A stretch of DNA of 64,000 bases from Candidatus Latescibacterota bacterium (GTDB taxonomy: Bacteria; Latescibacterota; UBA2968), in the NCBI GenBank assembly GCA_022821275.1, contig JAJEDY010000021.1:1-64000 (forward strand), given 5' to 3'. The notes below the pieces were generated by a model. It worked only from the letters and a program-made list of their open reading frames with translations, ran no database searches and was not told the origin of the DNA. Position numbers and translations under genes: made by a program. Positions 8,469 through 16,301 of the stretch are shown piece by piece; within the stretch, counting starts at the first letter, position 1; every line of letters begins with the position of its first letter.

Positions 8469-9498
8469 AACGTGTCTTATGGTGGGCGGTGGTGGTATGG
8501 CAGGGGGCTGGATCAATCGCATGACGCAAAAATTCGGCGATCGCATCAAAATTATCGGTCTCGTCGATGTCAATCGGGACGTGCTGGACCGTCAGGCGCA
8601 GGCACTTGGCCTGTCTAATGATCAACTTTTTACCTCGTATGAAGATGCTGTGTCCGCTGTCAAAGCCGATTTTTGTGGTGTGGCAACGCCGCCGCCGTTT
8701 CACTCGCTGGCAACGGTTGCCGCGCTTGAGGCGGGCATGCCTGTGATATCCGAGAAGCCGATCGCAGATACGCTCGATGCGGCTAAAGATATGGTTCGCG
8801 CTGCTCAAAAGACGGATTTGCCCTGCGCCATTATCCAGAATTATCGCTATGCGCGGAACAAACAGGAACTCGTTCGCATTCGCAATGAGGGTCGCCTCGG
8901 TCGGTTGCAGCATATTGTTGGGCGCTATGCCTGCGATTATCGGGAATTTGAGTCGTGGGGCAAAGCCTGGCGGCATACGATGGAATTTGGTCTTCTCTTT
9001 GAAGGCTCGGTGCATCATTTTGACATGTTGCGCTTTCTTTCGGGTGGCGATCCCGATACGCTTATGGGATTTGGCTGGAATCCCGAATGGTCGAGTTTTG
9101 ATCACCATTCGAGCGGGATGTATCTCGTGAATATGGAAAATGGCACGCATGCGTTTTACGAGGGGAACAGTTCGGCGGCGGGTATTACCAACTGCTGGCA
9201 TCGGGAACACTATCGCGCTGAATTTGAAGAGGGGACGGTTGAGATTGCCGAAGGTGCTACCGTGACGATTCACCGCGTTGGGCAAGAGTCAGAAGTTTAT
9301 GAAGCGCCTGAAATTGAATGGGAAGGTCACGATCATCTTTTCGATGAGTTTCTCAATTGGCTCGATGGGGGGCCGTCTTCAGAGACGCGCATTGAAAAGA
9401 ATATTATCTCGTATGCGATGGTTATCGCCGCTATGGAGACGACGCTGGATGGACAGCCGAAGAAAATCGCAGATTATGTTTCGGACCTTGGATTGTAG
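8458..9498 (+). CDS. Gfo/Idh/MocA family oxidoreductase
   Basis: 346 residues. The N-terminal Rossmann fold begins with MVGGGGMAGGW and binds NAD(P); SEKPIA carries the conserved Lys of the family EKP motif. The C-terminal alpha/beta domain holds the substrate site (SVHHFDMLRFLSGG, where the H-x-x-D pattern is usual). Members oxidise or reduce sugars, inositols and related polyols; the exact substrate is unknown. An AGGAG site lies before the ATG. The leader holds a strong terminator-like hairpin, so expression may be controlled by attenuation. The Uma2-family gene follows 25 nt later. Confidence 0.9.
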   Translation: MAVKTCLMVGGGGMAGGWINRMTQKFGDRIKIIGLVDVNRDVLDRQAQALGLSNDQLFTSYEDAVSAVKADFCGVATPPPFHSLATVAALEAGMPVISEKPIADTLDAAKDMVRAAQKTDLPCAIIQNYRYARNKQELVRIRNEGRLGRLQHIVGRYACDYREFESWGKAWRHTMEFGLLFEGSVHHFDMLRFLSGGDPDTLMGFGWNPEWSSFDHHSSGMYLVNMENGTHAFYEGNSSAAGITNCWHREHYRAEFEEGTVEIAEGATVTIHRVGQESEVYEAPEIEWEGHDHLFDEFLNWLDGGPSSETRIEKNIISYAMVIAAMETTLDGQPKKIADYVSDLGL

Positions 9499-9523
9499 TC
9501 ATAGAACAAAAGGAGATGGACAG

Positions 9524-10075
9524 ATGGATGCCAAAACTGAGGCTCTGATTGGCGCACTTTACCGCGTCCCGGAAGATGGCAAAGCCGAGATTATCGATGG
9601 CGCATTGGCTGTGATGGAACCGACAGGTGCTATCCCAAGCCGAACCGGGGGTGATATTTACAGTAGCTTACGGGATTATGAACGGAGAACGGGACTTGGC
9701 TACGCCTTTCCCGACAATGCGGGTTTTATCGTCAACTTGCCAAACCGCAAATCGTTTAGTCCAGATGCTGCGTTTTTTATAGGTGAGTTGCAAGGGGGAA
9801 AGTTTCTCGATGGTGCGCCCATTTTTGCAGCGGAAGTGCGAAGTGAAAACGATTATGGCCTTGCGGCAGAGCGGAAAATAGCAGCTAAACGCGCTGATTA
9901 TTTTGCGGCGGGTACACAGGTTGTGTGGGATGTGGATGTGTTAAAAGAAAAAATCGTCCGCGTTTACAGGGCCAGTGCGCCCGACGATCCCACTATTTAT
10001 CACGTAGGCGAGATTGCCGAAGCCGAACCCGCCCTGCCCGGATGGTCCATGCCCGTCGTCGATATTTTTTCCTGA
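9524..10075 (+). CDS. Uma2 family (DUF820) putative PD-(D/E)XK endonuclease
   Basis: 183 residues from the ATG at 9524 with AAAAGGAGATGG upstream; the open frame extends far upstream only because it overlaps the preceding gene. The fold matches Uma2/DUF820: a central SPDAAFF strand with the conserved Asp, FAAEVRSEND with the catalytic Glu, and a following AAKRADYFAAGTQVVWDVD segment. Uma2 proteins are abundant in cyanobacteria and many-gene paralogous families, and their biological role is not settled. A terminator follows at 10108. Confidence 0.85.
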   Translation: MDAKTEALIGALYRVPEDGKAEIIDGALAVMEPTGAIPSRTGGDIYSSLRDYERRTGLGYAFPDNAGFIVNLPNRKSFSPDAAFFIGELQGGKFLDGAPIFAAEVRSENDYGLAAERKIAAKRADYFAAGTQVVWDVDVLKEKIVRVYRASAPDDPTIYHVGEIAEAEPALPGWSMPVVDIFS

Positions 10076-10107
10076 GAGTCTATAGACAGATCCGTGAGAA
10101 ACCAAAC

Positions 10108-10140
10108 AGCCCCCTGTAGTTACTATTTCAGGGGGCTTTA
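10108..10140 (+). terminator. Intrinsic terminator after the Uma2 gene
   Basis: AGCCCCCTG (10108-10116) pairs with CAGGGGGCT (10129-10137) and is followed by a short T stretch. It lies between convergent genes. Confidence 0.75.
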
Positions 10141-10161
10141 AATCGCAAAATGATGAATTGG

Positions 10162-10962
10162 TTATATGCCCGACAATATTCCCTTGATATATCCCAGCGT
10201 GAATGCGAGGTCGCGGTCGATACCTTCAGGCATTTTAGAGCCGACGCATTCTACGTAGAGAGGACCTGTGAATCCCCCGCCGGTTAGTCCGGATAAGATG
10301 CGGTGAAAATCGACTTCGCCATCTCCTGCTGTGGTCTGCACATTGGGGTTGTTCTCAGAATCCAATGCACAATCTTTTATAATCGCTGTTGAGGTGTATT
10401 TTGCAATATCATCCACTTCCTGCTCTGGGCGCACTTCGCCGCGCGTGTAGTGAATGATGTTGCCCGGGTCGTAGCTTACTGCAAATGCGGGGTGATTGAC
10501 CTGGTGATACAGGTCAATCAATTCTTTTGCTGTGAGGCTGATGCCCCCGTGTGGCTTGAGAGAAATGCCCAGGTCTAAGGTTGCCGCGTGTTCAGAGGCA
10601 CGACGCATGACTTCGGGATATATGCCGTAATATTCTTTTTTTCCCGTTCCCAATTCCAATATCCACTTTGCGCCGAGTTCGGCGGCGTTATCCAATAATT
10701 GTTTATACGCATCTACTGCGCCATCCGCGCCGAGGTCCAATAGTGCTCTGCCGAGCAACATGGATGGACTGACGCCTGCTTGCGCCGCGGCCTTTTTCGC
10801 GGCTGCGATTTGCGCGGCACTGCTTTCTGTATTTACGGGTATAACGCCATCGTGTGCAAATACAGCTACGTCTGTGTATCCCGCACTTGCGATGTGTTCA
10901 CATGCCTCTGCAAATGACAGGGCATTAAGAGGTCGTGTTGTGCTGCCAATGACCAGTTCCAT
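10162..10962 (-). CDS. Sugar phosphate isomerase/epimerase-like TIM barrel
   Basis: 266 residues of the xylose-isomerase-like (AP endonuclease 2) superfamily. The metal-site strands can be followed: ILELGTGKK (Glu), ISLKPHGG (the site often filled by Glu-x-His), VSYDPGNIIH (Asp and His), AIIKDCAL, and the closing YVECVGSK (Glu). I start at the ATG at 10962, six nt after GGAG; a GTG directly before it is also open. Such proteins interconvert ketoses or inosose derivatives and often accompany Gfo/Idh enzymes, as here at 8458. Confidence 0.85.
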   Translation of the reverse strand: MELVIGSTTRPLNALSFAEACEHIASAGYTDVAVFAHDGVIPVNTESSAAQIAAAKKAAAQAGVSPSMLLGRALLDLGADGAVDAYKQLLDNAAELGAKWILELGTGKKEYYGIYPEVMRRASEHAATLDLGISLKPHGGISLTAKELIDLYHQVNHPAFAVSYDPGNIIHYTRGEVRPEQEVDDIAKYTSTAIIKDCALDSENNPNVQTTAGDGEVDFHRILSGLTGGGFTGPLYVECVGSKMPEGIDRDLAFTLGYIKGILSGI

Positions 10963-10992
10963 CACTTACTCCTTCCTCAATATTTGTTTTTT

Positions 10993-11052
10993 GACAGGCG
11001 AGCACAGGAGCCTGCCCCGTAGTGCTTTGATACGGGGGCACCGCCCCTACTG
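10993..11052. repeat. REP-like GC-rich palindromic repeat, two units
   Basis: Two adjoining units that each end in GCCCC followed by TA. The first contains AGGC/GCCT arms (about 10996-11015), and the second folds as GGGGC-GGT-GCCCC on the minus strand (about 11034-11046). They lie between convergently unrelated minus-strand genes and do not look like a factor-independent terminator, because no T run follows. Dispersed GTAGGGGCGG-type palindromes are common intergenic repeats in several phyla. Confidence 0.5.
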
Positions 11053-11056
11053 CCTT

Positions 11057-11080
11057 TTCATCTGCGTCCATCTGCGGATT
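11057..11080 (-). repeat. Dispersed intergenic repeat (AATCCGCAGATGGACGC type)
   Basis: Read on the minus strand this is AATCCGCAGATGGACGCAGA followed by TGAAA. A near copy with few changes occurs at 40434-40458. It sits directly after the stop of the potassium-channel gene, as the second copy sits directly after a stop codon. Confidence 0.6.
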
Positions 11081-11084
11081 GTGT

Positions 11085-11885
11085 TCAACCGTGGGTACTA
11101 ATGTCTTTTCCACAATGTGGGCATTTATCGCCGCGATGAGATTCCTGCATGGCTTCGACAAATCCAGAACTCAAGATGCCTGCGGGCAAGGCAAACATGC
11201 CAACGCCGAGTACGGCAATTAATGCCCCCAGGACTTTGCCCAATGGCGTTATGGGAAAGACATCGCCATAGCCCACGGTTGTCAGCGTTACTATTCCCCA
11301 CCACATGGTTGTTGGAATGCTCGAGAATGCCTCGGGTTGTGCATGGTGTTCGACAAAATACATCAGACTGGATACAATGATTAATAATATCGCCAATGCA
11401 AATACCGCGATATAAAGCTCATGGCGTTTTTCCCATATTACCCGGCCAAACATTTGCATCGAACGCGAATAGCGACCCACTTTGAGCAGGCGAAATAAAC
11501 GCAACAAGCGCAGGGGTAGCGTGTAATCGGGCGGTATTGTGACCAGCACAAAGACGTAATAGGGAAATATGGCCATGAGATCAATCAGTGCCAGAGGCGT
11601 CAGCATAAATGCCAATCGCCCAATCAGGGGGCGCGCGAATTTTGTATCTGCGGTGCAACACCAGATACGCAGCAGGTATTCAACGGTGAAGATCACCACA
11701 CATATAGTTTCAAAAATTTCGATAGATTCGCCATAAGTTTCTTTAACTCCCCCGACGGTTTCGAGTATGACCATTGTCACATTCAAGATAATGAGGGTGA
11801 GAATAAAAAGATCAACTATGCGGCTCAGTAGATCTCCTTTCTCGGCTTTTTCCATAATTTCGTACAAGCGTTTTTTTGTTGTCAT
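11085..11885 (-). CDS. Voltage-gated potassium channel (six-segment ion transporter family)
   Basis: 266 residues from the ATG at 11885 (GGGAGG seven nt upstream; a TTG seven codons earlier is open but lacks a site). Six membrane segments are visible. S4 carries the spaced positive charges R126, R129, R132, K135 and R138 (RLLRLFRLLKVGR). The pore loop holds the K+ filter TVGYGD at 203-208, followed by S6. The C-terminus ends in a CPHCGK pair (C255, C258), half of a zinc ribbon, unusual for KvAP-like channels. It is divergent from the NhaC gene across 121 nt, which suggests joint use in ion homeostasis. Confidence 0.92.
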   Translation of the reverse strand: MTTKKRLYEIMEKAEKGDLLSRIVDLFILTLIILNVTMVILETVGGVKETYGESIEIFETICVVIFTVEYLLRIWCCTADTKFARPLIGRLAFMLTPLALIDLMAIFPYYVFVLVTIPPDYTLPLRLLRLFRLLKVGRYSRSMQMFGRVIWEKRHELYIAVFALAILLIIVSSLMYFVEHHAQPEAFSSIPTTMWWGIVTLTTVGYGDVFPITPLGKVLGALIAVLGVGMFALPAGILSSGFVEAMQESHRGDKCPHCGKDISTHG

Positions 11886-12006
11886 CGCGTTTACCTCCCG
11901 CTTCAAAATAGAATTGTTTTGGGATCTTTACAAGTGAATATTAAGCGGTGAGAGGGAAAAGAAGACAGCGAATAATCTAAGCTGTCTCACAACACAGGAG
12001 GTTTAT

Positions 12007-13950
12007 TTGTCCGATTTTTTAAAGAATCCAATTGTCAGGGTGATTTTTGCGATTATTCTTGCGGTGGTTCTGGCGGGCGTTTTGCCGGGGAACAGGGAGC
12101 GCGTTTTACACGAGCAACTGTTGACTGCGATTCCCAAATTGGCGGAGCAGTTCGGCGATTATCCGTGGGGGCTGTCGCCAGATGCGGATCACATGTTACA
12201 AAAGGCTTTTGCCGAAGCGCAAGGTCGTCGGCCTGCTGTGTCTGTTGAGGGTGCGGAGATTGTATTTCGCGGCGCGGCAACCTCCGAGGGTTATCACCTC
12301 GTTGCTGTGCGTGGTTCTGATGAACGCGGGGAAGTTTTGTCGCCCGTTACGGCGTGGAGTCTTTTTCCACCCGTTGCTGCGATTCTGGTGGCTATTATCA
12401 GCGGGCGTCTTATTCTGGGGCTCTCGCTCTCTATTCTCGCGGGGGGATTTCTCGCGTCGCTGGGAGAACCGCTTTATTATTTGCCGGTTATTGCGCTGCA
12501 AAAATCCCTGATTGACTATGTTTGGACGCCTTTGGAAAGTTCGTTTCAGCTCTATATTCTCGCGTTTACTGCAGGGCTTATTGGTATGGTGCGCGTTACT
12601 ACGCTTTCTGGTGGCAATCGCGGCATTGCCAATGTGCTCGCCCGACGTGCCGAGGGCGCGCGATCGACGCGGTTGGCGGCATTTTTTATGGGTCTTGCCA
12701 TTTTTTTTGACGACTATGCCAATTCTATTGTGGTTGGCTCTACGTTGCGCCCGATAGCGGACCGATTCAGAGTGTCGCGGGAAAAACTCGCGTATATTGT
12801 CGATTCAACTGCCGCCCCTATTGCCGGTATTGCGATTATCAGTACGTGGATTGGATACGAAGTCAGCCTTTTTCAGGATTTGATGATGGATCTCAAGACC
12901 GGGCTGTCGGGATACCAGCTTTTTTTTAATGCTCTGCCTTTGCGTTTTTATTGTTTACTCACGCTCACTTTTGTGTTGCTTTCGGCGTATCTCCGCCGCG
13001 ATTACGGTCCCATGCTCGCCGCAGAACGCCGCGCACAAACAACGGGTCAGGTGATGCGCCCCGGCGCGGCGCCAATGACGGGACGCGCACAGGATGAAAT
13101 TGGCCCTGTTGAGGGTGTGCATCCCGTTTGGTGGGCGGCTGTTTTTCCCGTGATTCTCGTTATTGTGTGCGTTATTGGGGGGATGGCTTTTGATACGTGG
13201 AATCACGAGAGCGTTCTCGCTGCGCGGCGGGATTATGGTTTGATGAGTAGCGCGTTTTGGAGTGCGTGTTTTTCAAATGCCAATACCGCCCAGGTTCTTT
13301 TTGTGGCGGCGATGCTCGGTTCTGCGCTCGCGATTGTGATCGCTATTACGCGCAGGCATGTTGAAACGGGTGCGCGGGTTATTTCTGCGGGGGATGCTGT
13401 CTCGACATGGGCGCGCGGTATTGTCGGCGTGTGGTATGCGATTGTTATTTTGATTCTCGCATGGGCGATTAAAGAGGTCTGCGCGGATGCGGGTACGTCA
13501 ATTTATCTCACCGCGGCACTTTCTCCGCTTATTTCCCCAGGGCTGCTGCCTTTGCTGATTTTTCTTCTCGCTGCTCTTGTTGCTTTTTCAATTGGCACGT
13601 CCTGGACGACTATGGCGATTCTCATCCCTACGGTTGTTCCGCTCGCACATGCGTTGGGGGGGCTGCCGCTGACTATTCTGGCAGCCGCGGCTGTGCTCGA
13701 TGGAGCGATTTTTGGCGATCATTGCTCGCCTATTAGCGATACCACCGTGATGGCGAGTATCGCATCGTCTTGTGACCATCTGGATCACGTTAAAACACAG
13801 CTACCCTACGCGCTTACGACAATGAGTGTCGCGGGTATTTTTGGCTATTTGGGGACGGCGCTGGTTTATCCGGGTTGGGTTGGTCTTATTTTTGGACTAA
13901 TTGCCATACCAATAATTCTTCTCGCCATAGGTAAAAATCCGGATGAATAG
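12007..13950 (+). CDS. NhaC-type Na+/H+ antiporter
   Basis: 647-residue polytopic inner-membrane antiporter. The start is a TTG at 12007 with AGGAGG at 11997-12002. Family hallmarks include FFDDYANSIVVGSTLRPI in the first half and the GDHCSPISDTTVMASI motif in the second half, whose acidic and polar residues form the ion path. After one N-terminal membrane helix (residues 8-26) there is an unusual soluble insert of about 80 residues (30-112, with a beta-rich AVSVEGAEIVFRG segment) before the core begins at SLFPPVAAIL. The insert should face the periplasm. Confidence 0.9.
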   Translation: MSDFLKNPIVRVIFAIILAVVLAGVLPGNRERVLHEQLLTAIPKLAEQFGDYPWGLSPDADHMLQKAFAEAQGRRPAVSVEGAEIVFRGAATSEGYHLVAVRGSDERGEVLSPVTAWSLFPPVAAILVAIISGRLILGLSLSILAGGFLASLGEPLYYLPVIALQKSLIDYVWTPLESSFQLYILAFTAGLIGMVRVTTLSGGNRGIANVLARRAEGARSTRLAAFFMGLAIFFDDYANSIVVGSTLRPIADRFRVSREKLAYIVDSTAAPIAGIAIISTWIGYEVSLFQDLMMDLKTGLSGYQLFFNALPLRFYCLLTLTFVLLSAYLRRDYGPMLAAERRAQTTGQVMRPGAAPMTGRAQDEIGPVEGVHPVWWAAVFPVILVIVCVIGGMAFDTWNHESVLAARRDYGLMSSAFWSACFSNANTAQVLFVAAMLGSALAIVIAITRRHVETGARVISAGDAVSTWARGIVGVWYAIVILILAWAIKEVCADAGTSIYLTAALSPLISPGLLPLLIFLLAALVAFSIGTSWTTMAILIPTVVPLAHALGGLPLTILAAAAVLDGAIFGDHCSPISDTTVMASIASSCDHLDHVKTQLPYALTTMSVAGIFGYLGTALVYPGWVGLIFGLIAIPIILLAIGKNPDE

Positions 13951-14003
13951 CGGTTAGTAGTAAAAGGCGATAAGCACCAAGGTACGGGTAAAAAAGAAAA
14001 AAG

Positions 14004-14064
14004 ATATCCGATTGGTCACACGACAGAGCGACGGTTTGAAAATATCCGATTGATTTTTCACAAT
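14004..14064 (+). promoter_or_regulatory. Direct repeat overlapping a possible promoter of the AAA/DUF4276 pair
   Basis: ATATCCGATTG occurs at 14004-14014 and again at 14042-14052. The second copy lies in the 17-nt spacer between a TTGAAA at 14036-14041 and a weak CACAAT at 14059-14064. The layout would suit a repressor, but the -10 match is poor. Confidence 0.3.
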
Positions 14065-14127
14065 AAATTCGTTTTTTTGTTCAAGAATTTAGTTTTTACG
14101 TAAGGACACGCTGACCAAGGAACAGAT

Positions 14128-15339
14128 ATGTTATTTCATAGCTTGAAGTTTTCGGGACTTTTATCCTTTGGACCGCAGGGGATCGATTTGCCAATGGAGC
14201 CGCTGAACGTCCTTATCGGCCCGAATGGTTCGGGCAAGTCCAACTTTTTGGAGGCGATTTCGTTGTTCCAGGCCGCGCCACGCGGTATCGGGGAACCTAT
14301 CTCACGCATGGGTGGCATCCGTGAGTGGCTGTGGAAGGGACCAGATGCACCGCATTCGATTACTTTGGAGGCTCTGGTTGACTTTTCGATGTACGAAAGC
14401 CTACTGCGACATTCGTTGAGTCTCATTGAATATGTTAGATCCCCCGTAGTGACTGACGAACGAGTGGAACCCACCAAAGCACCATTGATAGAACCTGCAA
14501 ACTTGTCCTACTACCGCCCCCCTCAAAACGCGCAAGAGCCATTAGAGATGGCATATATTAAAGCACAGGCAGTATTGAAACCGGAGAAGCTTGTGGTCAC
14601 GCGCCGATCAGGTGTTGTCGAATTTCCGAGCGAGTTTCAACCAGAGGAGTCCTTGCTCTCTCATTCTGCCACTATAGAAAATTTAGCACTTTGGTATCTA
14701 AAGGAGCAATACTCGCGCATTCGTCTCTACCGTAACTGGTCGTTCGGACCTGACGCGCATTTACGCCAACCCTGCAACGCACACGCCCGTAGCGATTTTC
14801 TGGATGAGGGTGCTGAGAACCTGCCACTTGTGCTGTCCCAACTGCAAGGAACGGATAAGAGAAAGTTTCTGGATGCGTTGGACAAGCTATTTGATGGTAT
14901 TGTCGATATGAATTGCCCTGTAACGAGCGGTACGGTGGCGTTATTTCTGGAAGAAGAGGACGGACGCTATATTCCTGCCACTCGCCTCTCGGATGGGACG
15001 CTACGTTACTTGAGTTTGTTGGCTGTCTTATTGCATCCCGAACCGCCGCCTCTGATTTGTATTGAGGAACCGGAATTGGGGTTGCACCCTGATCTGTTGC
15101 CCACGTTGAGCGACTTGATGTGCGAAGCGTCAAAGCGCAGTCAAGTGATCGTTACGACTCATTCCGATGTGCTTGTGGATGCGCTGACAGATAAGCCGGA
15201 GAGCGTAGTAGTCTGCGAGAAACACGATGGACAGACGGAGATGCGCCGTCTCGATAAGGAAGATTTGGCAAAGTGGTTGAAGAAATACAGACTTGGCGAT
15301 CTTTGGACTTCGGGTGAATTAGGCGGCAATCGATGGTAA
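14128..15339 (+). CDS. ABC/SMC-like AAA family ATPase (AAA_21), defence-type
   Basis: 403 residues with a complete ABC-type ATPase head: Walker A GPNGSGKS at 31-38, a signature-like LSDGTLRYL at 287-295, Walker B LICIEEPE at 309-316, GLHPD D-loop, and switch His in TTHSD (H345). The middle (about 70-270) is a short insert rather than a long coiled coil. The C-terminus ends in GELGGNRW, a tail I associate with ATPases that partner DUF4276 proteins. Its stop overlaps the next start by 7 nt, so the two are translationally coupled. By analogy with OLD, Gabija and PARIS systems, an ATPase sensor controlling a Toprim-type effector is the likely role; this is inference. Confidence 0.85.
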   Translation: MLFHSLKFSGLLSFGPQGIDLPMEPLNVLIGPNGSGKSNFLEAISLFQAAPRGIGEPISRMGGIREWLWKGPDAPHSITLEALVDFSMYESLLRHSLSLIEYVRSPVVTDERVEPTKAPLIEPANLSYYRPPQNAQEPLEMAYIKAQAVLKPEKLVVTRRSGVVEFPSEFQPEESLLSHSATIENLALWYLKEQYSRIRLYRNWSFGPDAHLRQPCNAHARSDFLDEGAENLPLVLSQLQGTDKRKFLDALDKLFDGIVDMNCPVTSGTVALFLEEEDGRYIPATRLSDGTLRYLSLLAVLLHPEPPPLICIEEPELGLHPDLLPTLSDLMCEASKRSQVIVTTHSDVLVDALTDKPESVVVCEKHDGQTEMRRLDKEDLAKWLKKYRLGDLWTSGELGGNRW

Positions 15340-15929
15340 CGGCAACATTATATATTGAAGGTGGCGGAGAAGGTAAAGATCTTCGCGCGCGTTTCCGCGA
15401 GGGCTGGAACGAATTTTTCAAATCTGCTGGTGTTGGCAGTAAGACAAAGATTGTACGGGGCGGAGGACGTGACCAGACCTTTGACCGATTTACCACAGCC
15501 ATTAAGGATGATAGTCCTGATATGATTTCTCTCTTGCTTGTAGATAGTGAGGGTCCGGTTGCTGTGGGCAACTCGGTCTGGCAGCACTTGTACGCCCGCG
15601 ATGGTTGGTCTCAGCCCCCTGATGCAGACGACGACCAGGCGTTTCTAATGGTTCAGATTATGGAGACCTGGTTCTTAGCTGATCGTGTGGCGTTGCAAAA
15701 GTACTTTGGCGCGAGGTTTAAGCAGAACGCGCTCAAAAAATGGCCCAAATTAGAGGATGTGCCCAAACTAACAGTTCTCAATGCGCTCGCCAGTGCTACC
15801 GCCTCATGCTCTAAACGCTATTCCAAAGGCAAGATCTCATTTGAGTTGTTAGCGCGAATTAGCCCCTCTCTCGTCGAAGCAGCATGCCCGCATGCCAAGG
15901 CACTTCTAAATCGATTGAAGGATATGTGA
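15333..15929 (+). CDS. DUF4276 family Toprim-like protein
   Basis: 198 residues, partner of the upstream ATPase (ATG at 15333 lies inside its last codons). The N-terminal strand YIEGGGEGKD carries E9, and the strand LLLVDSEG carries D71 and E73. This glutamate plus DxE arrangement is that of a Toprim-like metal site. A conserved QIMETWFLAD segment (108-117) and an Arg/Lys-rich C-terminal half follow. DUF4276 proteins are known as partners of AAA ATPases and have been proposed as effectors; the biochemical activity here (nicking, tRNA cleavage or other) cannot be read from sequence. The gene is followed by 159 nt without coding signal. Confidence 0.8.
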   Translation: MVTATLYIEGGGEGKDLRARFREGWNEFFKSAGVGSKTKIVRGGGRDQTFDRFTTAIKDDSPDMISLLLVDSEGPVAVGNSVWQHLYARDGWSQPPDADDDQAFLMVQIMETWFLADRVALQKYFGARFKQNALKKWPKLEDVPKLTVLNALASATASCSKRYSKGKISFELLARISPSLVEAACPHAKALLNRLKDM

Positions 15930-16088
15930 TGCACTAGCGATGAGATGGAATAAAAAGGTAGCGAAAAATATAGACACGTTTCAGGGGGAAAATTTGACAC
16001 ATTGTAGATGATACAACTTGTAATCCCATCCTTATAATCCTACCTTGAATGATTCAATTTTATTCCATTCGACTCAGAAAACGTGTAG
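15930..16088. other. Non-coding spacer within the accessory island
   Basis: Together with the remnant after it, this makes a stretch of 334 nt without an intact gene. An 11-bp inverted repeat, ATGGAATAAAA at 15945-15955 and TTTTATTCCAT at 16058-16068, brackets about 100 bp. No terminator, transposase fragment or clear promoter was seen. Confidence 0.4.
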
Positions 16089-16301
16089 CTGAGGCTTAAC
16101 TCCGAAGGCAAGTTTGACAGGCTGAAGGCACTGCTGCGCGAGATTTTTCAATTCGACCACGGATATCTGGATTTGTCTTACACCGATTATGCATCTGAAA
16201 ACCATTGCGGAGCCTACTGGATCGAATCACCGTCAACCTATATTCTGAGGGTTAATATCAAGAATGAGTGTAAATTGTTCAAAATCGAGAAAAGCTGGTA
16301 A
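16089..16301 (+). pseudogene. Possible remnant of a DNA methyltransferase N-terminus
   Basis: An open frame of 70 codons without a good start codon. It encodes SEGKFDRLKALLREIFQFD followed by a LDL segment, then unrelated sequence (SENHCGAYWIESPS) to a TAA at 16299. The KALLREIFQFD..LDL segment resembles the N-terminal helix of adenine-specific (type III/Mod-like) methyltransferases, usually written LRELFQFD-x-ADLDFGIYRI. The family match stops after about 25 residues, so a truncated gene is likely. It overlaps the start of the giant ATPase gene in another frame. Confidence 0.35.

Noticed and set aside
8419-9285. 288-codon open frame antisense to the dehydrogenase gene
   Set aside because: No ribosome site or family, and the plus-strand gene is complete with clear motifs. 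It is a shadow frame.
14128-15929. Naming the ATPase/DUF4276 pair PARIS, Gabija or OLD
   Set aside because: Partner domain is DUF4276, not DUF4435 or a fused Toprim or UvrD helicase; only the general logic is shared.
15945-16068. 11-bp inverted repeat as ends of an insertion sequence
   Set aside because: Only about 100 bp lies between the arms, there is no transposase and no target duplication was seen.
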